This document shows, piece by piece, positions 1 through 5,870 of a stretch of 6,515 nucleotides of DNA. Source of the stretch: Cyanobacteria bacterium UBA8803 (GTDB lineage: Bacteria; Cyanobacteriota; Cyanobacteriia; Cyanobacteriales; Coleofasciculaceae); the NCBI GenBank assembly GCA_003505715.1, contig DNXU01000291.1, forward strand, positions 1,423 through 7,937, written 5' to 3'. The position numbers and the translations under genes were made by a program. Every line of letters starts with the position of its first letter. Within the stretch, counting starts at the first letter, position 1. The notes beneath the pieces were generated by a model. It ran no database searches, was not told the DNA's origin, and saw only the letters and a program-made list of their open reading frames with translations.

Positions 1-28
1 TCGCGTAACGCACCATTGCCACTTAATT

Positions 29-1009
29 CTAAATCCCAGCATGGCCTAAGGCTAAGCCCGCCACCAGCATTCCTAGTACCAAAAATGGTTGAGCGCTGGC
101 TTGATACTTCACATCATTTTTCAAGGGATCGCGGAGGAAATACATGTCCTGAAAGGTAATTTGAGGAACGATCAGCAGCAGGAGGATAGCAGCATAAAGG
201 TTTTGGTGGATGCTAATTAAATAACCAGCAATTCCCGCTTGAAACAAATCAATCATCAGCACGCAAATCCAAGCAGCCGTACCAATACCAAACATGACTG
301 GCAGGGACTTTAGACCCAGTTTTTTGTCACCTTCCACACTCTTGAAGTCGTTGACTACGGCAATTCCCAACCCAGCCAAACTGTAGAACAGGGTGAGAAT
401 GACAATTGTCCAGTTGAGGTCACCAAATAAAGCATGACCCGCCCACCAAGGCAGGGCGATGTAGCTTGAACCGAGGGCATAGTTACCTAACCAACCGTTC
501 TGCTTAAGTTTCAGGGGGGGAGCGGAGTAGATGTAAGCTAGGAAACCACCGCCTAGAGTTAAACAGGTCATAATGGGAAACTCGTGACCTGTCCAGATAT
601 CTAGACCGTAGGCTACGCCAATCCCAGCCAATAACAGTATTAAAATCTGGGTAACTACCTGGGGAATAGATATAGCCCCAGAAGGGATAGGACGGTAGGG
701 TTCGTTAATGGCGTCGATTTCGCGATCGTAGAAGTCATTCATGGTTTGGGTATAACCTGCCATGAGAGGACCTGAGAGCAACATGCAGGCAGCTGCTTTG
801 AGAATGTCTTCCACAGTCCAGCTGTATCCGCCCGAAGAAGCTGCACCACAAACAACTCCCCAAATTAGGGGAATCCAGGTAATTGGCTTCATCAGCTGGA
901 GGCGAATTTTCCAAATCGAGCTTTCACCGGGGGCAGCACCTTTCATGCCCAGTAACTGCCGGGTTTTGGCACTGCGTTCACTTGAAGTGGAGGAGGGGGG
1001 ATTAGCCAT
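29..1009 (-). CDS. chlG: Chlorophyll synthase ChlG (UbiA-type prenyltransferase)
   Basis: Esterifies chlorophyllide a with a C20 prenyl diphosphate (geranylgeranyl or phytyl), the last step of chlorophyll a synthesis, as an integral thylakoid-membrane enzyme. The 326-aa product matches the usual cyanobacterial ChlG length. After a variable hydrophilic N-terminus (about 1-20) comes the conserved stretch beginning RQLLGMKGAAPGESSIWK. Both prenyl-diphosphate/Mg-binding Asp motifs of the UbiA superfamily are intact: N91-D92-F-Y-D95-R-E-I-D99 and N220-D221-F-K-S-V-E-G-D228. The rest is a series of hydrophobic helices ending in the family-typical GLALGHAGI. The start is the ATG directly after a heptad array. 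No Shine-Dalgarno sequence is visible, and in-frame stops lie within the array, so no longer form is possible from nearby ATGs. It is the last gene of the DUF2862-get3d-chlG cluster. The family assignment is very secure; the shared transcript is inferred from gene order. Confidence 0.98.
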   Translation of the reverse strand: MANPPSSTSSERSAKTRQLLGMKGAAPGESSIWKIRLQLMKPITWIPLIWGVVCGAASSGGYSWTVEDILKAAACMLLSGPLMAGYTQTMNDFYDREIDAINEPYRPIPSGAISIPQVVTQILILLLAGIGVAYGLDIWTGHEFPIMTCLTLGGGFLAYIYSAPPLKLKQNGWLGNYALGSSYIALPWWAGHALFGDLNWTIVILTLFYSLAGLGIAVVNDFKSVEGDKKLGLKSLPVMFGIGTAAWICVLMIDLFQAGIAGYLISIHQNLYAAILLLLIVPQITFQDMYFLRDPLKNDVKYQASAQPFLVLGMLVAGLALGHAGI

Positions 1010-1011
1010 TT

Positions 1012-1060
1012 GTTAATTGTTCATTGTTAATTGTTCATGGTTCATTGCTCATTGCCATTA
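1012..1060 (-). repeat. Heptanucleotide tandem array upstream of chlG
   Basis: Seven contiguous 7-bp units, read on the minus strand: TAATGGC, AATGAGC, AATGAAC, CATGAAC, AATTAAC, AATGAAC, AATTAAC. The consensus is roughly AAT[G/T]AAC. The array stops 2 bp before the chlG ATG and fills most of the 86-bp gap behind get3d. Short tandem heptad repeats of this sort are known from filamentous cyanobacteria. Here they occupy the position of the ribosome-binding site, and no purine-rich Shine-Dalgarno motif is present. Most units contain an ATG, several of which open tiny frames that close at TAA within the array. Confidence 0.88.
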
Positions 1061-1095
1061 TTTAATTAGCAATCTGAGGCTTCTTGAGGTTTCAG

Positions 1096-2196
1096 CTAAA
1101 ACGAAATTATTAAATATCGGTCTTGGAATTTCGCTCCTTTGACGGGTTGACCGCTGAGTGGGGGAGGTAACATAATGTTGCGCCGTTGGTCACCTGCTTC
1201 GATGGTTACTTCTGGGCCATATTGGGTGAGTTTGACTTGCTTTTTGTCGAAACCGGGTAAAAACAAGCGGACTTGACGAGAAGCTACGTCTATGGTAAGG
1301 GGACGGGGAGCCTGAGCCGCCAGCTTGAAATCTGGTAGGGCATCAATTAGGGGTTGCCAGTCATTAGGGGAGGACTGACGAGGGAGAGTACTGATGTTCA
1401 GTGGTGCAAAATCAGCGGCTAAGGCTTCAGTTGCCGGGATTTGGTTGAACAGAACACCACCAACAGTGAGGTTCACTTGTTGGGCGCTACCCCACAGATA
1501 CTTAGCACTAGCCACAGCAGTAGCATCACCGTTGGTTACTAGGTAAACGGCAACACGGTTGGGGTCAGCGATCGCAGCTTGGCCCTGGTCGAGCATTTGG
1601 CTAGCTTGATCGGTTGGTTGTTGGGCGAATTTGTCAGCAGTCCACGTCACGTTGAGAATAGCACTGGTGACGGGTTGAATGAAGGGGGAGATAGCTCTGC
1701 CAAGGTCGGAATCGGCAAAGACTTGGCGAAATCGGCGGATATACCAACCGAGGATTTCTGGCATTCCCAGCATCCGCAGGGTCGCTTGGTCGCCGCTGCC
1801 GTCGTAGATGATGACATCATATTTACCGCTATGGTCATACTCCCGAATCGCATTCAAAGCTAGGGCAGTGTCCATGCCTGGTAAGATACCCAGTTCTTGA
1901 CCGAAAACATTTTTTAAGGTAGGCGATCGCAAATATTGCGCTTCTAAGTTTTTGACCTCTTCCCAGCTGCGTTCTAAAAGCGTTGTACTGTGAAGCTGCA
2001 ATGCTTGGAGGTTAGCCCCGATGTCCTGCGGTTCAGAACTGAGGGCTACCCCCAGTAGCAGTCCGAAGGCAGGCGTCGGGTCTTGTCCTACCAGTAGCAC
2101 TCGTTGACCGAGGCTAGAAAGTTTTTTGGCAGCAGCGATCGCCACGGTAGTGCGTCCGGTGCCACCTTTACCCAAAAAAGTTAGAATCAAGGCCAT
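1096..2196 (-). CDS. get3d: Get3d-like ArsA/Get3 family ATPase with C-terminal alpha-crystallin-like domain
   Basis: A deviant-Walker P-loop ATPase of the ArsA/Get3 family, matching the photosynthesis-associated Get3d subgroup known from cyanobacteria and plastids. Family members handle hydrophobic clients; the client of Get3d is not established. The P-loop is G9-K10-G-G-T-G-R15-T-T. The signature Lys (K10) is present, but the canonical Walker A Lys is replaced by Arg15. Switch I carries D39-P40 (GQDPTPAFG), and the switch II region reads D132-G-S-G-D136 followed by TLRMLGMPE. No zinc-binding CxxC is present. Residues about 300-366 (VRLFLPGFD onward, ending YLIISF) form an alpha-crystallin/Hsp20-like beta domain, the hallmark of the subgroup. 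There is no signal peptide or membrane span, so the protein should be soluble. The start ATG has a weak GAG 8 nt upstream (2205-2207) and the P-loop begins at once, so the start is firm. It sits 31 bp after the DUF2862 gene. Confidence 0.93.
   Translation of the reverse strand: MALILTFLGKGGTGRTTVAIAAAKKLSSLGQRVLLVGQDPTPAFGLLLGVALSSEPQDIGANLQALQLHSTTLLERSWEEVKNLEAQYLRSPTLKNVFGQELGILPGMDTALALNAIREYDHSGKYDVIIYDGSGDQATLRMLGMPEILGWYIRRFRQVFADSDLGRAISPFIQPVTSAILNVTWTADKFAQQPTDQASQMLDQGQAAIADPNRVAVYLVTNGDATAVASAKYLWGSAQQVNLTVGGVLFNQIPATEALAADFAPLNISTLPRQSSPNDWQPLIDALPDFKLAAQAPRPLTIDVASRQVRLFLPGFDKKQVKLTQYGPEVTIEAGDQRRNIMLPPPLSGQPVKGAKFQDRYLIISF
1568..1575. repeat. HIP1 octamer GCGATCGC
   Basis: Perfect palindromic HIP1 (highly iterated palindrome) site inside get3d, encoding part of A-A-I-A-D-P. 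Confidence 0.9.
1923..1930. repeat. HIP1 octamer GCGATCGC
   Basis: Second perfect HIP1 site within get3d, here in a different reading phase, encoding L-R-S-P. Confidence 0.9.
2135..2142. repeat. HIP1 octamer GCGATCGC
   Basis: Third perfect HIP1 site of get3d, in the helix just after the P-loop (V-A-I-A-A-A). Confidence 0.9.
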
Positions 2197-2227
2197 GTTT
2201 TTTTCTCGACGCTCTTGCCTGCTGCTT

Positions 2228-2422
2228 CTAATTTACAACTTGGAGTTCGTCTTCAAAGAACCAAGTGTTAGTGCTATCGTCAAACTCTACGACAACTCCG
2301 ACACCACTGCCATCAGTCATTTTGAAGTTTTTGACCGTACCGACTTTCCCGAGTTTGCCGATGATATCGCCAGATACCCGGTCTCTCAAGCGACAGACTT
2401 TAACTTTTTGACCTATCTCCAT
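2228..2422 (-). CDS. DUF2862 small cyanobacterial protein
   Basis: A 64-aa protein that I recognise as the cyanobacterial DUF2862 family; its function is unknown. Visible features are a strand-rich, Gly/Val-rich core (GKLGKVGTV at 22-30, VGVVVEFDD at 41-49) and the end motif TWFFEDEL (53-60). This pattern of short beta strands separated by Gly and Asp turns suggests a small SH3-like barrel, which is inference. It has no signal peptide, Cys pair or membrane segment, so it should be cytosolic. The ATG is preceded by GGGAAG (2428-2433) with a short 5-nt spacing, a weak ribosome-binding site. It is the first gene of the minus-strand cluster, 31 bp ahead of get3d. I recall the same gene order, DUF2862-get3d-chlG, in Nostoc. 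That makes a role connected with the two neighbours plausible but unproven. Confidence 0.88.
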   Translation of the reverse strand: MEIGQKVKVCRLRDRVSGDIIGKLGKVGTVKNFKMTDGSGVGVVVEFDDSTNTWFFEDELQVVN

Positions 2423-2452
2423 TACTGCTTCCCATAGGATTAATCATTCCAA

Positions 2453-2481
2453 AGTGTAGCGAAATATGGAGCCAAGGGTAA
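2453..2481 (-). promoter_or_regulatory. Possible sigma70-type promoter for the DUF2862-get3d-chlG cluster
   Basis: On the minus strand, TTACCC (2481-2476) and TACACT (2458-2453) are separated by 17 bp, upstream of the DUF2862 start at 2422. The -10 element fits the TAnnnT core and the -35 is poor (3 of 6). The implied 5' leader would be about 20-25 nt. An 8-bp palindrome GATTAATC (2438-2445) lies just downstream and could be chance. This is the only reasonable spaced pair seen in the divergent intergenic region. Confidence 0.25.
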
Positions 2482-2494
2482 GGTAAAAACGACT

Positions 2495-2529
2495 AATCAC
2501 CCATTACCAATCACCAATGACCAATCACT
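2495..2529 (+). repeat. Heptanucleotide tandem array overlapping the transacylase start codon
   Basis: Five contiguous 7-bp units on the plus strand: AATCACC, CATTACC, AATCACC, AATGACC, AATCACT. The consensus is AAT[C/G]ACC. The fourth unit supplies the start ATG (2517-2519), and the array continues into codons 2-5 (T-N-H-Y). The consensus closely resembles the array in front of chlG; for example AATGACC here and AATGAAC there differ at one base. Both arrays lie in sense orientation to the gene they precede. Confidence 0.85.
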
Positions 2530-3641
2530 ATCGCTTGACTTCCCTTGATGTATTCCGGGGTATTGCCATCGCTGGCATGATTCTGGTCAATATGGCAGGA
2601 GTAGCCGACCAAGTCTATCCGCCTCTACAACATGCTGACTGGAATGGCTGCACCCTTGCCGATTTAGTCTTTCCCTTCTTCCTGTTCATTGTTGGTGTGG
2701 CCATGCCCTTCTCCCTGGGTAAATATACCAAGGCCAACCAAGCCACTCCAGCAGTATATTGGCGTATTTTCCGCCGCAGCGCCATCCTGTTTGCTTTGGG
2801 GTTGTTCCTCAATGGTTTTTGGAATTACGACTGGAGTACTATCCGGATTATGGGTGTCTTGCAGCGTATCAGTCTGGCTTACTTGTTGGCAGCGTTGGCG
2901 GTTCTCAACTTACCGCGACGGGGACAATGGATACTTGTTGCCTTGCTACTTTTTGGCTACTGGATAGCGATGTGTTTCGTGCCAGTTCCAGGTTATGGGG
3001 CGGGTAACTTAACGCGAGAAGGAAATTTGGGAGCCTATATCGATCGCCTCATTATCAGTACAGCCCATCTCTATAAGGGAGATAATTTTAACGCCATGGG
3101 CGATCCAGAAGGGGTCTTCAGTACGATTCCGGCAGTGGTGACAGTTTTGTTAGGCTATTTCACTGGAGAATGGCTGCGACAGAAGCCTGTTAAGTCTCAC
3201 ACTAGTATGGATTTAATCCTGGCGAGCCTTAGCTGTTTTGTCATGGGGCAAATTTGGGGGTTTTGGTTTCCCATCAACAAGAAATTGTGGACTAGTTCCT
3301 ACGTTTTGTTTACAGCAGGTTGGGCTTTGTTAGTACTAGCTGCTTGTTATGAGGGAATTGAAGTCCGCCAGCGCCAAAACTGGGGGAAGCCTTGGGAAAT
3401 CATGGGATTAAACGCCATTTTTCTCTTCTTGGCTTCGGTTTTAACAATCAAAATTCTGGTCAAAACTCACATGGGTACGGGGGAAAATGCTCCTACAACC
3501 TACAATTGGATTTACGAGCATTTTTTCGTATCTTGGGCAGGGCCGTTAAATGGTTCTTTATTGTTTGCTGTAGTAACGCTGTTATTGTGGTGGGGTGTGG
3601 GCTACGGCATGTATCGGTTGCGCTGGTTTGTTAAGGTTTAA
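2517..3641 (+). CDS. HGSNAT/NagX-like membrane transacylase (DUF5009 family)
   Basis: A 374-aa polytopic inner-membrane protein of the heparan-alpha-glucosaminide N-acetyltransferase-like family. Eukaryotic HGSNAT moves an acetyl group from cytosolic acetyl-CoA across the membrane to an amino sugar; the bacterial substrate is unknown. The family N-terminus R-L-T-S-L-D-V-F-R-G-I begins at residue 6. The block H39-A-D-W-N-G-C-T-L-A-D49 followed by LVFPFFLFIVG matches the HGSNAT active-site region, with His39 at the position of the acetylated histidine. A second conserved block, D196-P-E-G199-VFSTIPAVV, is present. Multiple hydrophobic helices follow, up to a final span near 345-365. The ATG at 2517 is the only usable upstream start: the frame is closed by TAA at 2484 and the conserved domain begins five residues later. 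That ATG lies inside a heptad array and no Shine-Dalgarno motif is near; the closest purine-rich stretch is about 30 nt away. The ABC exporter gene starts 15 bp downstream, suggesting co-transcription. Confidence 0.88.
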   Translation: MTNHYRLTSLDVFRGIAIAGMILVNMAGVADQVYPPLQHADWNGCTLADLVFPFFLFIVGVAMPFSLGKYTKANQATPAVYWRIFRRSAILFALGLFLNGFWNYDWSTIRIMGVLQRISLAYLLAALAVLNLPRRGQWILVALLLFGYWIAMCFVPVPGYGAGNLTREGNLGAYIDRLIISTAHLYKGDNFNAMGDPEGVFSTIPAVVTVLLGYFTGEWLRQKPVKSHTSMDLILASLSCFVMGQIWGFWFPINKKLWTSSYVLFTAGWALLVLAACYEGIEVRQRQNWGKPWEIMGLNAIFLFLASVLTIKILVKTHMGTGENAPTTYNWIYEHFFVSWAGPLNGSLLFAVVTLLLWWGVGYGMYRLRWFVKV

Positions 3642-3656
3642 GCCATCCCTCTCCCT

Positions 3657-5870
3657 ATGTTCAACCTCTCGAACCGCACTTTTAAAAAAGTTAGAACACC
3701 CAACCTTTTGCAAATGGAAGCGGCGGAATGCGGTGCTGCGGCTCTAGGGATTATTTTAAGTTACTACGGTCGCATTGCACCTTTGGCAGAACTGCGTCAA
3801 GAATGTGGGATATCCCGGGATGGTAGTAAAGCTGCCAATATTATCAAAGCTGCTCGCCGCTATGGGATGCAAGCCAAAGGATTTAAAAAAGGTCTACAGG
3901 TACTTCCTCAAGTTTCGGTGCCCTATATTGTGTTTTGGAATTTCAACCATTTCCTGGTTGTCGAAGGATTGGGGAAAGACCGCGTCTATATCAACGATCC
4001 GGCTACGGGCAGGCGTTGGGTGTCTAGGGCAGAATTCGATGAGGCTTACACGGGGGTTGTTCTCGTCATCGAACCGGGGCCTAACTTTAAAAAAGGTGGT
4101 CGTAAACGGGATGCGATCGCTGCCTTACACTCTCGGATCGCCCATTCCTACGATGGCTTGGTCTTTTCCGTTTTGGCAGGATTAATTCTCACCATTCCCC
4201 GCTTAGCCGTCCCTGCCTTTAGTCAAGTCTTTACCGATGAAATCTTGGTGCAAGGGCGTGGAGACTGGCTGCGTCCCTTACTATTGGGAATGGTTATTAC
4301 AGCTGTCTTGCAAAGTCTTTTAGCTAGATTGCGACTAATTTACATCCAACGGCTGACAATTAAGCTGTCGGTGGTGATGACGGGACAGTATATCTGGCAT
4401 GTTTTACGGTTACCGATCGGGTTTTATGCCCAGCGCTTTGCCGGAGAAATCAGTAGCCGTGCTGCTTTGAATAACAAGATTGTTGGAGTACTCAATAGTA
4501 TTGCCACTACGGTTATCGATACCGTCATGCTGGGATTCTACGCTGTCCTAATGTTTCTCTATGACCGGGTGCTGACCGTGATGACGGTAAGTTTCGCCGC
4601 GATCAATATCATGATGTTAATTGGTTTGCGTAGTCTACGAGTTGATGCCAATTTCAGGATTTCTCAGGAGAGTGGTAAGCTTTCGGGGATGGCAATCGGG
4701 GGTTTGCAAAGTATCGAAACAGTCAAAGCATCTGGTCTGGAGTCAGATCTATTTGCCAAGTTTGCCGGATATCATACTAAATCTATAAACGCTCAGCAAG
4801 ATTTGGCGTTGCAGAGTCAATGGTTGACTCTATTTCCCACTTTGTTGTCTAGCCTAGCTACTACAGCTTTATTGGTAGCAGGTGGCTTCCGCGTCATGGA
4901 AGGCAGCTTAAGTATTGGCATGTTAGTAGCTTATCAAAGTTTAGTGAACAGTTTCTTAAGTCCAGTAAATAATCTGGTGAATTTTGGCAGTACCTTGCAA
5001 ATTCTCGAAGCAGATTTAGATCGCCTTGAAGATATTCTGCAAAACCCCGTCGATCCTGAAACGATTTTGGTAGGGAGAGAGGAGAGGGGAGGAGACACAG
5101 AAAACAGAGCAGGAAAATCTATTTCCTCTGCCTCTCCTGTAACTTTCTCTCTTTTAGAAGGCTATGTAAAATTGCAAAATCTTACCTTTGGCTATAATCC
5201 TTTAGAAGCACCTCTGATTGAGAATTTTAATTTGACGTTGAAGCCCGGTCAGCGAGTAGCGATCGTGGGGGCAAGTGGCTCTGGCAAGTCTACAATTGCT
5301 AAGCTCATTACAGGTCTTTATACACCTTGGCAAGGCGATATTCTGTTTGATGGTATATCCCGCCGTCAAATTCCCCGTATAGTGCTGGCTAATTCTCTAG
5401 CTTTGGTGGAGCAAGATATCTTTCTGTTTGGGGGAACGGTGCGGGATAATCTGACTCTTTGGGACTCTACTGTACGGGATGTTGACTTAGTAAAGGCGGC
5501 TCAAGATGCGGCCATTCACGAATTTATCTTATCTCTACCGGGGGAATACAACGCCCAGTTGAACGAGGGGGGAACGAATATCAGTGGCGGACAGCGTCAG
5601 CGTCTAGAAATTGCCAGGGCCTTGGTTAGAAATCCATCGGTGTTAGTACTTGATGAAGCAACGAGTTCTCTGGATGCAGAAACTGAACTAATTATTGACC
5701 ACAATCTCCGCAGGCGGGGTTGCACTTGTGTAGTGATAGCTCATCGTCTCAGTACAATTCGGGATTGCGATGAGATTATTGTCTTGGAGCGGGGTAAGGT
5801 AGTACAGCGAGGCACCCATGAAGAGTTACGGCAGCAAAAGGGAATTTATGTGCTTTTAATTGGTAGTTGA
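3657..5870 (+). CDS. NHLP-type peptide export ABC transporter with C39 peptidase, permease and ATPase domains
   Basis: A single-chain peptidase-containing exporter expected to cleave a leader peptide after a double-glycine-type site and export the mature peptide. Domain order: C39 peptidase (about 14-140) with oxyanion Gln19, catalytic Cys25 (MEAAECGAAALG), His98 (NFNHFLVVEG) and Asp114 (INDPATG), all present; an ABC membrane domain (about 165-440) with hydrophobic segments near 168-190, 204-228, 282-325 and 389-435; a long linker (about 465-504); and the ATPase. The ATPase has A-loop Tyr513, Walker A G538-ASGSGK544-ST, Q-loop Gln586, signature S643-G-G-Q-R, Walker B ending D666-E667, D-loop SSLD and H-loop His696, so it looks fully active. 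The 737 aa are slightly long for the class, owing to the linker. The ATG follows a pyrimidine-rich leader with no Shine-Dalgarno sequence. The next Met, at residue 20, would delete Gln19, so the start is sound. No HlyD-like adaptor, second ABC subunit or precursor peptide is in the window. The class rests on recognised sequence pattern; the substrate is unknown. Confidence 0.92.
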   Translation: MFNLSNRTFKKVRTPNLLQMEAAECGAAALGIILSYYGRIAPLAELRQECGISRDGSKAANIIKAARRYGMQAKGFKKGLQVLPQVSVPYIVFWNFNHFLVVEGLGKDRVYINDPATGRRWVSRAEFDEAYTGVVLVIEPGPNFKKGGRKRDAIAALHSRIAHSYDGLVFSVLAGLILTIPRLAVPAFSQVFTDEILVQGRGDWLRPLLLGMVITAVLQSLLARLRLIYIQRLTIKLSVVMTGQYIWHVLRLPIGFYAQRFAGEISSRAALNNKIVGVLNSIATTVIDTVMLGFYAVLMFLYDRVLTVMTVSFAAINIMMLIGLRSLRVDANFRISQESGKLSGMAIGGLQSIETVKASGLESDLFAKFAGYHTKSINAQQDLALQSQWLTLFPTLLSSLATTALLVAGGFRVMEGSLSIGMLVAYQSLVNSFLSPVNNLVNFGSTLQILEADLDRLEDILQNPVDPETILVGREERGGDTENRAGKSISSASPVTFSLLEGYVKLQNLTFGYNPLEAPLIENFNLTLKPGQRVAIVGASGSGKSTIAKLITGLYTPWQGDILFDGISRRQIPRIVLANSLALVEQDIFLFGGTVRDNLTLWDSTVRDVDLVKAAQDAAIHEFILSLPGEYNAQLNEGGTNISGGQRQRLEIARALVRNPSVLVLDEATSSLDAETELIIDHNLRRRGCTCVVIAHRLSTIRDCDEIIVLERGKVVQRGTHEELRQQKGIYVLLIGS
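4113..4120. repeat. HIP1 octamer GCGATCGC
   Basis: Perfect HIP1 site at the junction between the peptidase and membrane domains of the exporter gene (D-A-I-A-A). Confidence 0.9.
5080..5138. repeat. Intragenic inverted repeat in the exporter linker
   Basis: A nested imperfect palindrome within the coding sequence. The outer arms are AGGAGAGG (5080-5087) and CCTCTCCT (5131-5138), an exact 8-bp complement. Inside, CAGAG (5105-5109) pairs with CTCTG (5126-5130), and GAAA (5113-5116) with TTTC (5122-5125) around a 5-nt loop. The three right-hand arms are contiguous, whereas the left side has a 17-nt and a 3-nt unpaired stretch. The segment encodes residues about 475-494, rich in Glu, Gly, Arg and Ser, between the membrane domain and the ATPase. 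It is strongly purine-rich on the left half and pyrimidine-rich on the right, unlike the flanking coding sequence. Confidence 0.55.

Noticed and set aside
762..1016. 84-codon plus-strand open frame opposite the chlG N-terminus
   Set aside because: Lies wholly antisense to a well-conserved gene, has no family resemblance and no ribosome-binding site; a shadow frame.
1012..1060. CRISPR-like array
   Set aside because: The units are 7 bp and contiguous with no spacers; it is a simple tandem heptad repeat.
1075..1095. Possible terminator hairpin between get3d and chlG
   Set aside because: Only a 4-bp CTGA/TCAG pairing with a large loop and no following T-run.
1579..1863. 94-codon plus-strand open frame opposite get3d
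   Set aside because: Antisense to the ATPase core; composition reflects the complement of conserved codons and no motif is seen.
2126..2437. 103-codon plus-strand open frame covering the DUF2862 gene and the get3d start
   Set aside because: Antisense to a recognised small family protein and to the get3d P-loop; no recognisable domain.
2405..2440. TTGACC (2408-2413) with TAGGAT (2435-2440) as a plus-strand promoter for the transacylase gene
   Set aside because: The spacer is 21 bp, too long for a sigma70-type promoter, and the -35 lies inside the DUF2862 coding region.
2689..3007. Alternative-frame plus-strand open frames within the transacylase gene
   Set aside because: Overlap the conserved transacylase frame completely and are Trp/Cys-rich, as expected from shifted reading of hydrophobic codons.
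3392..3634. 80-codon frame near the transacylase C-terminus, considered as a small precursor peptide gene for the exporter
   Set aside because: Out of frame inside a conserved gene, with no Gly-Gly leader motif and no ribosome-binding site.
3775..4185. 136-codon alternative frame inside the exporter peptidase domain
   Set aside because: Shares its DNA with the catalytic C39 domain; no family signal of its own.
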